DNA from: Bombyx mori
Taxonomy: Eukaryota; Arthropoda; Insecta; Lepidoptera; Bombycidae
NCBI RefSeq assembly: GCF_030269925.1
Contig: NC_085117.1
Location: 14,074,731-14,138,730 of the forward strand
Length of the DNA: 64,000 bases
Direction: 5' to 3'
Below the pieces are notes generated by a model. The model searched no databases, had not been told where the DNA came from, and worked only from the letters and a program-made list of their open reading frames with translations. Positions 46,245 to 54,698 of this stretch are shown in pieces. Both the position numbers and the translations under genes were made by a program. How positions within the stretch are numbered: the stretch's first letter is position 1; the number at the start of each line of letters is the position of its first letter.

Positions 46245-46295
46245 CGCAGACGGGACCCACAGCACGCAGATTGGGTGCTGTGGGTCCCGTCTGCG
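46245..46295. repeat. Perfect 21-bp inverted repeat at the LINE 5' end
   Basis: Positions 46245-46265 (starting CGCAGACGGGACCCACAG) are the exact reverse complement of 46275-46295, with a 9-base loop. The outer edge is 6 bases from the 5' boundary of the LINE (46301). Confidence 0.85.
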
Positions 46296-46301
46296 ACCGG
46301 G

Positions 46302-47225
46302 ATCGCTTGCCCCCGCTCTAACAAGGAATAACAACGTTGCGGCGCCGCACCGCTCATGTGCCCGCCAATACGGTGAAATCTTTGTGGTGCGGCGCCGCAA
46401 CGCATCGCTTGCCCCCGCTCTAACAAGGAATAACAACGTTGCGGCGCCGCACCGCTCATGTGCCCGCCGATACGGTGAAATCTTTGTGGTGCGGCGCCGC
46501 AACGCATCGCTTGCCCCCGCTCTAACAAGGAATAACAACGTTGCGGCGCCGCACCGCTCATGTGCCCGCCGATACGGTGAAATCTTTGTGGTGCGGCGCC
46601 GCAACGCATCGCTTGCCCCCGCTCTAACAAGGAATAACAACGTTGCGGCGCCGCACCGCTCATGTGCCCGCCGATACGGTGAAATCTTTGTGGTGCGGCG
46701 CCGCAACGCATCGCTTGCCCCCGCTCTAACAAGGAATAACAACGTTGCGGCGCCGCACCGCTCATGTGCCCGCCGATACGGTGAAATCTTTGTGGTGCGG
46801 CGCCGCAACGCATCGCTTGCCCCCGCTCTAACAAGGAATAACAACGTTGCGGCGCCGCACCGCTCATGTGCCCGCCGATACGGTGAAATCTTTGTGGTGC
46901 GGCGCCGCAACGCATCGCTTGCCCCCGCTCTAACAAGGAATAACAACGTTGCGGCGCCGCACCGCTCATGTGCCCGCCGATACGGTGAAATCTTTGTGGT
47001 GCGGCGCCGCAACGCATCGCTTGCCCCCGCTCTAACAAGGAATAACAACGTTGCGGCGCCGCACCGCTCATGTGCCCGCCGATACGGTGAAATCTTTGTG
47101 GTGCGGCGCCGCAACGCATCGCTTGCCCCCGCTCTAACAAGAAATAACAACGTTGCGGCACCGAACCGCTCATGTGCCCGCCGATACGGTGAATTCTGTG
47201 TGGTATGCTTTGTGTGCCCCCGCTC
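46302..47225 (-). repeat. 102-bp tandem array, right block (about 9 units)
   Basis: Unit length is 102 bp (for example 46380 to 46482). The unit adjoining the LINE has CCAATAC, while the rest have CCGATAC. The outermost unit, next to the TTA, is about 91 bp and carries GCGGCACC and GAATTCTGTGTGG like the outermost left copy. Read on the minus strand, each unit starts GAGCGGGGGC after TTA, the same as the element's terminus. Because 102 is divisible by 3, frames stay open on both strands and give spurious ORFs up to 404 aa. Confidence 0.92.
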
Positions 47226-47228
47226 TTA

Positions 47229-48023
47229 CTCCTAGTTTCTAATTCAAATTCATTTTTATTAGTCGAATAAAAAGGTTTTTTCTTCGGCATCTTAGCGATC
47301 CTCAGCAGTGTACGTCCTCTGCTTTCTTTCATCACAATTGCTTAAATTTTTATTTTTCAATATAAAAATAGGAACACAATATTGACAAATACATTAGTCG
47401 TTTGCATACAAAATCTTAGGCAATACCTATTGCCGATTTTAGAGCTTGAATTTAAAAAAATATGCCTTCATTGTTCCAACACACTATACTACCGGTTACA
47501 AACGCAGATAGGCCGTCGGCATCGGCGTTCTATTGTTTATTACAGTCAACTTTTAATTCGGCCTAGTTCGATGCGTGATCCGCAGTCGTTAGATTTTATT
47601 TCAACTTTTTTATATTACGGAGGGCTCAGTTTCGTGTATTCTACTTAATATTTCCTATTAGGCACGGTACATGTCTCGTGTGACACGGCCCTAGGAGCCT
47701 AATAGCTCGTGCTGTATTTAAAGTAATTGAAAGGGTTATAAAAAAAATGATGTCGAAGCTTTCATTTTTTCTTCACATTCCTAATTTCGTTTTCGCGTTA
47801 GCTTCTGATTTTGTATTTTGTCAAAGGAGTTGTTAGTTACTTTAAAAAATTTTTTTCTCAAATAAGGTTTATTAACTAAATAAATTTGTATTAACGGCTA
47901 CTACATTTTGAGAATCGCTCTTCAGAAAATGACAGTTCATAGACCTTGTATTATGTAACAACTAGGAAATGTTTATAAGCAAATAACAAAATACATTAAT
48001 ATAAAATTTACGTTTTTATTATA
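47229..48023. other. No gene recognised
   Basis: Abrupt return to AT-rich DNA. An 88-codon ORF at 47382-47648 has no recognisable domain. A small inverted pair TATTAGGC/GCCTAATA lies near 47657-47705. Confidence 0.4.
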
Positions 48024-48286
48024 TATTTTTTATTGCTTAGATGGATGGACGAGCTCACAGCTCACCTGGTGTTAAGTGGTTACTGGAGCCCGTAGACATC
48101 TACAACGTAAATGCACCACTCACCTTGAGATATAAGTTCTAAGATCTCAGTACAGTTACAACTTCAACTACCCTTCAGACCGAAACTCATTACTGCTTCA
48201 CGGCAGAAACAGGCAGGGCGGTGGTACCTACCCACGCGGACTCACAAGAGGTCCTACCACCAGTAATCACGCAAATTATTATTTTT
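48024..48286 (-). mobile_element. Bm1 SINE, head-truncated
   Basis: TTTTTTATTGCTTAGATGG and the body to CCACCAGTAATCACGCAAATT. The body has small deletions (GTTACAACTTCAACTACCC). Confidence 0.9.
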
Positions 48287-48681
48287 TCGGTACTTTGGAG
48301 TGCTTCGGAACTCAACTTAAATAAAAACAACATACTATTACGTACGATTTATTTTCAAATCTTTGAAGCTTCAGGCCATAAGTCCTTGTTCACCAACCAT
48401 CTTGTTCAACAAAACAAATAGACGGAAATATAAAGAAGTGAGTTGCAATTTCATTGTGTGCCCAAGAATTATGACGTATGTGAAATCGGCATTTGCAAAT
48501 CGTTTAACGGATACCGAGGAAATTGCAGACAATTTCACGTAATAGGCTTTTAGGGTTACGTGTGGTCGCCATTTTGTGTTTACGATCTATAGATTTGTTA
48601 AGACTGTTGTTTTAGAGATGCTAGTAGAGTTATTATTTATTTTAAAACTTTCCCATTTTTTGTTTCATTTATTTGAACATA
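48287..48681. other. No gene recognised
   Basis: AT-rich DNA with no supported feature. Confidence 0.4.
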
Positions 48682-49175
48682 CTAGAGGTCCCGCAGTAGT
48701 CGAAATTCGACTATAATTAATTGGAATTGTAAGTTTGTACACTATTATGGTTGTATTTTATACTTCTATAATCACAAATTTCACCAAGGCTACACTATAA
48801 AAAAATATTAATAAAGACAAACAATATTTAATCTATTCTCAATTTGACCACAGACGTCAAGAACAAAAGTTAGACAATAAATAGTATGCATGCGTGTGTG
48901 CGTTAAATACATGGTATGTAGTGTGTTCGTCAGGTTTGAGCCCCGTGAGCTCACCTACTAAAGTTAGGGTTACGCTGACATAGCCTCTCAAGGCTATCAG
49001 CTTAGGTAGGAAAAAAAAAAATGTGTAATGTTTTCTTTATTGATTTAATGTATATTTTATGCATTATTTAAAAAAAAATATTAGCATTGTGCACTTCTTC
49101 TTTATATTCTCTATAAGTGTGGAAATTTTCATAAAAAGGGATACAAAGTTTTTCCTTCACGTATTAATATATAGA
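48682..49175 (-). mobile_element. Helitron-like element, family A, interrupted
   Basis: Minus strand: starts TCTATATATTAATACGTGAA at 49175, hairpin AGTCGAATTTCGACT, and CTAG at 48682-48685. A 96-bp LINE fragment is inserted at 48926-49021. The CTCCGTCCGCGCAATTTTCG block has been lost by internal deletion near 49130. Confidence 0.85.
48926..49021 (+). mobile_element. Very short BMC1-like LINE insertion
   Basis: TTCGTCAGGTTTGAGCCCCG, TGAGCTCACCTACTAAAG, GGGTTACGCTGACATAGCC, CAAGGCTATCAGCTTAGG and TAGG followed by A11. It is flanked by TGTG (48922-48925 and 49022-49025). The uninterrupted site is visible in sister copies as GTAGTGTGTGTAATG. About 85 bp of the element plus tail. Confidence 0.85.
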
Positions 49176-49681
49176 TTTACGTGACACAAAAACGACATGT
49201 CAAAAATATTTATTCCGATCTAAAACCCAATTGTGCATAGGTACAATAACACTATGTAGTAACTCGTTATTTTATTCTAGAAGGCTTGAAACTTCAAGCT
49301 TATAATTCGCCTATTAGAGGACACTGTGTGAACGTAAATTGCCTATTCAAAACTATTTCGTACTTCACCGTTGGGGATGGTTAATAAAATCGTAAGCCGA
49401 CGTCTACCAGTCACAGCCAATTGCTGTGTAAATGCAAATCGACTTCGCGTTCGAATGATAATTTAACGCAATTTTAGTATTTCCTTAGAAATGTTTTATA
49501 AAGTAATGTTATATCGATATTTGATTGTGCACAGTAAAGGATTATTAATTGCATCGGAGCGATGCAGACTATTAGTAAACAAGCTAATGGCTTTAGGTGA
49601 TCACTGCAACCCATTAAAACTGCCTACCATCTTAAGACATGATGTCGAAACCTCAGTTGAATGGCTACCGCTATCCTACTT
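49176..49681. other. No gene recognised
   Basis: AT-rich DNA. A 64-codon ORF (49491-49685) is unrecognised, though its end (GACATGATGTCGAAACCTCAG) resembles eroded Bm1. Confidence 0.35.
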
Positions 49682-49810
49682 GTGACTATACTGAGACCTT
49701 AGAACTATATCTCAAGGTGTGTGGCGCATTTACGTTGTAGATGTCTATGGGCTAACATCAGGTGGGCTGTGAGCTCGTCCACACATCTAAGCAATAAAAA
49801 ATAAAAAAAA
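49682..49810 (+). mobile_element. Bm1 SINE 3' fragment
   Basis: GTGACTATACTGAGACCTTA, ATCTCAAGGTGTGTGGCGC and ATGTCTATGGGCTAACATCA (the CCAGTAACCACT block is deleted), then CTAAGCAATAAAAAATAAAA. Confidence 0.85.
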
Positions 49811-49931
49811 CTCTTCAAGTTGGAGAATAATCAGAAAAAAAACAGGGTGGTATTACCAATCCCTGCTATATAAAACTAGCGCAGTCTAAAATTAATGAAA
49901 CAAAAAAACTATTTATGCAAATATTACTAAA

Positions 49932-50233
49932 CTAGCTTTTGCCCGCGACTCCGTCCGCGTGGAATAGTTACTTTGGCATAACGCTAAATTTTAACCCCCA
50001 CTTCATTTACGTAGAAAGTGAAGATATTTTTGAATTATAGAATGTTAAGGAGCTATTTAAAACCCTATTTTTAAACATTCTTTATTGGTCTTACCGTGCT
50101 GTTATATAGCTTATAGCCTTCCTCAATAAATGGACTATCTAATACTGAAACAATTTTTCAAATCGGACCAGTAGTTCCTGAGGTTAGCGCGTTCAAACAA
50201 ACAAACTCTTCAGCTTTATAATATTAGTATAGA
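49932..50233 (-). mobile_element. Helitron-like element, family B, complete
   Basis: Minus strand: TCTATACTAATATTATAAAG at 50233, after an A. It ends GCGGGCAAAAGCTAG at 49932, before T. 302 bp. A bulged GC-rich hairpin (CGCGGAC...GTCGCG) sits just before the end. Typical lepidopteran Helitron-like non-autonomous element. Confidence 0.8.
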
Positions 50234-50544
50234 TTACTAATTAAAATACAGGGTCAAATTTAAATCGGACCATATACAATATCTGGAAATTTACATTTAA
50301 ATTAAAATTTTAATGCTGACTTATTAAAAAAAAAATCCTATTAACGTAAGTTTTAGAGTTAGAGCGATTAGCTCATTTATGTTTTATTTATATCGGTTAC
50401 TGTCGATTATTACGATTATTATGTTATCGATTTAGTGGATTCAGAACAGACAAATACGAAGTACATATTTTCTAGAAGGTAAGCAAATTTATAATTGGTT
50501 TTGTAGACAGACGAACATTATTGTCTACACATTATAACGATCTT
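50234..50544. other. No gene recognised
   Basis: AT-rich DNA with no supported feature. Confidence 0.4.
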
Positions 50545-50991
50545 TTTTTATTTATTTTTTATTGCTTAGATGGGTGGACGTGTTCACAGCCCACCTGATA
50601 TTAAGTGATTACTGGAGCCCATAGACATCTACGACGTAAATGCGCCACCCACCTTGAGATATAAGTTCTAAGGTCTCAGTGTAGTTACAACGTCTGCCTT
50701 ACCCTTCAGACCGAAACGCATTACTGCTTCACGGCAGAAATAGGCGGGGCGGTGGTACCTACCCGTGCGGACTCACAAGAGGTCCTACCACCAGTAATTA
50801 CGCAAATTATAATTTTGCGGGTTTGATTTTTCTTACACGATGTTATTCCTTCACCGTGGAAGTCAATCGTGAACAATTGTCAAGTACGTATTTCATTAGA
50901 AAAATTGGTACCCGCCTGCGGGATTCGAACATCGGTGCATCGCTAGATCCGAATGCACCGGACGTCTTATCCTTTAGGCCACGACGACTTC
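50545..50991 (-). mobile_element. Bm1 SINE, full length
   Basis: TTTTTTATTGCTTAGATGGG to TTTAGGCCACGACGACTTC. The reversed B box GGATTCGAAC and A box CCTTTAGGCCA are intact. One of the best preserved copies. Confidence 0.92.
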
Positions 50992-51892
50992 AGGTGGTGG
51001 TGGTGGTGAGTGTTTATCGTCTCTTATGAGGAGTCCGCTGAAACTCTTTGCCTTATCATAGCAATGAGGAACTATAAACTACACCAGTGATACTACTGAA
51101 TTACATACACTATATATACTTATAAGTAAAAAGAAAAATTGTATCTTATAAGTGATTACACTCGGGTAGGTCATTAAACTTTCACTCGACATAAACATAG
51201 ATTTAATTCAACTATTCCTAGTAATGAGAAAGTTAAGCACTTCAATACAATACGTATGATGATTGAATGCAATAACGTATGAGATAAAGCCGAGTGTAGT
51301 TGCGTACGAATGCTTCGTTTAATATAATCGATAGTTATTTGATTGCGCGATTATTATGATTATGACCCTTATTTGCATAGCAGTAAGGAGACGCGAGTGC
51401 AAAATGTAATTAGAAGTAAAGATTGGGTTTTAGAATTAAGGACATTCGGATGCTTCCTAATTCTAAAACGCAATAAGAATCACAAATTAAATGCGTTCGT
51501 TTGAGACAGCGGTCTCTTTTGAGTTTTCTGATGTCAGGTATATAGCGTTATTCAGAATGCTCACGGTTTTGGGGTACGATGGTGGGGATGAGTCTCATTG
51601 TTGAGTCTCGAGTTTTTGACCGATAGCAGGATTTCAGTCGGTTCATCATCAATGGTATACTCCTGTCGCTCCCAATGCGTAGGAAGAAAAGCCGGCGATT
51701 TCTACATTACCAAAAAAAAGTCGCAACTGTCACAGTAGTGATAGTAACTAGAACGAAGTGAATGAAAACGATTAGAAAACTGACAATATGACAATCAAAT
51801 GGCTAAGCACTAAAAGATTAATTCACTGTCTGAATATTCTGAAGCCTTGATAGTTATAGAGTATTATTTTTCAAGACAAAGATCTATTATAA
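50992..51892. other. No gene recognised; starts with a short GGT run
   Basis: A (GGT)n run sits at 50993-51008, directly after the SINE head. The rest is unremarkable. Confidence 0.4.
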
Positions 51893-52314
51893 CTAGAGGT
51901 CCCGCAGTAGTCGAAATTCGACTATAATTAATTGGAATAATAAGTTTGTACACTATGTTATGATTATATTTTATACTTACATAATCACAAATTTTGCCAC
52001 GGCTACACTATAAAAAAATATTAATACAGACAAACAATATTTAATCTATTCTCAATTTGACAACAGACGTCAAGAACAAATGTTTGACAATAAATAGTAT
52101 GCATGCGTGTGTACGTTAAATACATGGTATGTAGTTTGTGTAATGTTTTCTTTATTGATTTAAGGTATCTTTTATGCATTATTTAAAAAAAAAATTAGCA
52201 TTGTGCACTTCTTCTCTATATTCTCTAAAAGTGTGGAAAATTTCATACTCCCCCGTCCGCGCAATTTTCGTAAAAAGGGATACAAAGTTTTTGCTTCACG
52301 TATTAATATATAGA
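51893..52314 (-). mobile_element. Helitron-like element, family A, complete
   Basis: Minus strand: TCTATATATTAATACGTGAA at 52314, hairpin AGTCGAATTTCGACT, CTAG at 51893-51896. 422 bp. Flanking A and T are present. Confidence 0.88.
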
Positions 52315-52794
52315 TAAAAAAGAAAATAAAAAACGATGTATACATTTACAAACGGGTTTATTAATAACGAATACATGATCGCGAATTTCATACGCGAATA
52401 CAATATCAAACATAACATGTCCTATGACTTCAGCCGTATTATAATTGGAATTAATATGGATGTTTTTAAAATGAAAGTGTAAAAGTGTATAATTATCATC
52501 ATTTATTTGGCTCACGTTATTCTAGAGAACTAATATTTATTTATATGACATGCACATTAAATCTAAGTCTGAAGGTTGAGGATGAAGCAAACAGAGGGAA
52601 GGCCGAGTGACAACAGGAAGGAAAGGATGGTCTTTATTCTTTTTTATTCAAGCACGAGATTAACGACCACGATTAACAATAATAATTAAAGTAACGGATT
52701 TACATGAAAGCAACAACAATTCTATCTAAAAGTAATCCGAGCTTAAGTTTTGAAAAGCAGTTCAGTCGAACTCTGTCAAGACTAAACTCGAATG
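52315..52794. other. No gene recognised
   Basis: AT-rich DNA with short ORFs only. Confidence 0.4.
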
Positions 52795-53208
52795 TACTAA
52801 AGGATAAGACGTCCGATGCATTCGTGTTGAGCGATGCACCGGTGTTCGAATCTCGCAGGCGGGTACCAATTTTTCTAATGAAATACGTACTCAACAAATT
52901 TTAATGTTCACGATTGACTTCTACGGTGAAGGAATAACATCGTGTCATAAAAATCAAACCCGCAAAATTATAATTTGCGTAATTACTGGTGGTAGGACCT
53001 CTTGTGAGTCCGCGCGGGTAGGTACCACCACCCTGCCTATTTCTGACGTGAAGCAGTAATGCGTTTCGGTTTGAAGGGTGGGGCTGCCGTTGTAACTGTA
53101 CTTGAGACCTTAGAACTTATATCTCAAGGTGGGTGGCGCATTTACGTTGTGGATGGTGGCTAGGTGGGCTGTGAGGTCGTCCACCCATCTAAGCAAAAAA
53201 AAAAACTC
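52795..53208 (+). mobile_element. Bm1 SINE, nearly full length
   Basis: Starts within the A box (TACTAAAGGATAAGACGTCC), has B box GTTCGAATCT, a full body, a deletion of the CTATGGGCTCCAGTAACCAC block near 53155, and the end CTAAGCAAAAAAAAAAACTC. Confidence 0.9.
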
Positions 53209-53654
53209 TGTGAAGACTAAACTCGAATGTACTTAACCGGAACCCTATTGGTACAGCTAAAGCGAATTATCCAAACAAAAATACACAGACAAGCAAACAA
53301 ATAAAAACCTGTTTATAATTTTATTAAATGTATAAATAGATAAAGATAATTGCTGGTATTAACATAAATGCTTTTTATTATGTTTGCAGCAACTTAGGTG
53401 CGTATCTTATCTTAAATATTGCCTTTGCCTCGTGGACCTCGTAAAACTGGCTACGTTTAAATGTTTTGAAATAAACTTAAGATCATATTTGATGTTTACG
53501 TACGATTTAATAAAAAAAAAAAATTAAAATGTTAATGTTTTTACTTTTAAGTCGACGTTGTCATTTTATGGGGTAAGTTTTCTGTCAAGAAAGGGATATT
53601 TTTAAATTATGTAACACTTGTTGTTTCAATGGGCAGACAGACATTCAGCCTTTT
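53209..53654. other. No gene recognised
   Basis: AT-rich DNA. GTGAAGACTAAACTCGAATGTACT at 53211-53234 repeats GTCAAGACTAAACTCGAATGTACT at 52776-52799, immediately before the SINE. This is therefore its target-site duplication (about 20 bp), and it includes the start GTACT. Confidence 0.55.
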
Positions 53655-53894
53655 TTTTAATGCTTAGATTGTTGGACGAGCTCACAGCCCACCTGGTGTT
53701 AATTGGTTACTGGAGCCCATAGACATTCACAACGTAAATGCGCCACCCACCTTGAGATATAAGATCTAAGGTCTCAGTATAGTTACAACGGCTGCCCGAC
53801 CCTTCAAACCGAAACGCATTACTGCTTCACGGCAGAAATAGGCAAGGCGTTGGTACCCACCCGCGCGGACTCACAAGAGGTCCTACCACCAGTT
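53655..53894 (-). mobile_element. Bm1 SINE, head-truncated
   Basis: TTTTTTTTAATGCTTAGATTG and the body to GGTCCTACCACCAGTTC. Confidence 0.9.
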
Positions 53895-54091
53895 CATTCC
53901 AGCCTAATTCGTTAACGCAGTATGTTTAAAGGACAAAACTGCCCCATTATATTATACATTGCTCTGATGCCCATAAATCACTATTGACCCAGTGACTATT
54001 CACAGTTTAACGAATCTTACTATACTATTTAGAATTAAAGATTAGACGCATCGGCTGCCGCTGATAGAATCAGCATATGGTCACCTGCTGG

Positions 54092-54142
54092 TATCTAAGT
54101 GGAAGCTGGTGGAATCTAAGGGTTATTAACATCAGTAATGAC
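54092..54142. repeat. 51-bp dispersed sequence shared with a Bm1 insert
   Basis: CTAAGTGGAAGCTGGTGGAA then CTAAGGGTTATTAACATCAG and TAATGAC. The same phrase lies inside the Bm1 at 31273-31323 (CTAAGCGGAAGCTGGTGGAA, ATTATTAACATCAGCAATGAC). Confidence 0.65.
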
Positions 54143-54687
54143 AATAATGTTCCACCCGAAGCGCATGACGGTTTTGCTAACAAAAGAGGTAGTAAGGTGA
54201 TCGCGAAAATTATTATTCTATTTGTTATTTTATTATTATTATATAAAATTATATTAGCTTCTATTTATTATTATATAAAATTATTATTGTATTTTTTTTC
54301 TATATCGCCTCGATGCAATACCAGAGCTGCATAAGACTTCATGAAATTGAAATCACCATATCGTGATTGCTACTTAAAAATGAAATGTCGTCGTTCGCAG
54401 GAAATCAAATTGAGACTGTATACGTCTGGTTTGAAATGTCGTTTGCTGGCGACGAGCGATCATACTTTGAAATGATTACGTTTATATGGAACATAGTACT
54501 CGTATGTAAGAATGTATGCTTCGTATCGACATAGGAAAACGAAGAAAAAACCAAGTTGAGAAAAACTTAAAATTCACTCATCTTGGCAGTACGAAAAATA
54601 AATAAACAAATTTCGATTTGGAATTATCTTATTTAAAATTTAAACTTTTATTGATACCAAAACCAGCCAGATACAAATAGTATAGCC
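54143..54687. other. No gene recognised
   Basis: AT-rich DNA with no supported feature. The 11-bp target duplication of the next LINE begins at 54688. Confidence 0.4.
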
Positions 54688-54698
54688 AAAGAGATTTT

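Larger units (their letters stand above)
42920..46301 (-). mobile_element. ORF1-only non-LTR retrotransposon (R1-clade-like)
   Basis: A 25-base T run (42920-42944) is the reversed poly(A). The 13-bp target duplication ATCGCTTGCCCCC (42907-42919 and 46302-46314) bounds the insertion exactly. On the minus strand the order is: 832-bp 5' UTR with a terminal hairpin and a CCTAA-rich stem-loop, ORF1 (45469-43262), about 317 bp of 3' UTR, then poly(A). No apurinic-like endonuclease or reverse transcriptase sequence is present, so ORF2 has been lost as a block. The ORF1 type (long basic N-terminal region, coiled coil, CCHC knuckles at the C-terminus) resembles R1-clade LINEs. Short relatives of its 3' UTR lie at 34990-35085 and 37889-37957. 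Confidence 0.8.
42241..47225. mobile_element. PIF/Harbinger-like non-autonomous DNA element with amplified ends (nested)
   Basis: The left end GAGCGGTGGCACACGATGCC and the right end read inward on the minus strand, GAGCGGGGGCACACAAAGCA, form an imperfect terminal inverted repeat. TTA lies directly outside both ends (42238-42240 and 47226-47228), the 3-bp TWA duplication typical of PIF/Harbinger transposons. Its GC content contrasts sharply with the AT-rich flanks. It has no transposase: the interior is two 120-bp tandem copies of the left end and about thirteen 102-bp units derived from the right end. A 3.38-kb LINE has inserted into the array. Without the LINE and its duplication the element is about 1.59 kb. 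The superfamily call rests on the termini and the TTA only. Confidence 0.55.

Noticed and set aside
42525..47225. CRISPR-like array
   Set aside because: The spacers are identical from unit to unit and the unit is a 102-bp tandem repeat in a eukaryotic transposon.
46121..47335. 404-aa repeat protein on the minus strand (and 313-aa and 283-aa frames over the same array)
   Set aside because: The unit is 102 bp, divisible by 3, so any stop-free frame stays open through the array. Several frames on both strands are open at once. The start lies outside the transposon in unrelated flank, and the end runs into the LINE 5' UTR.
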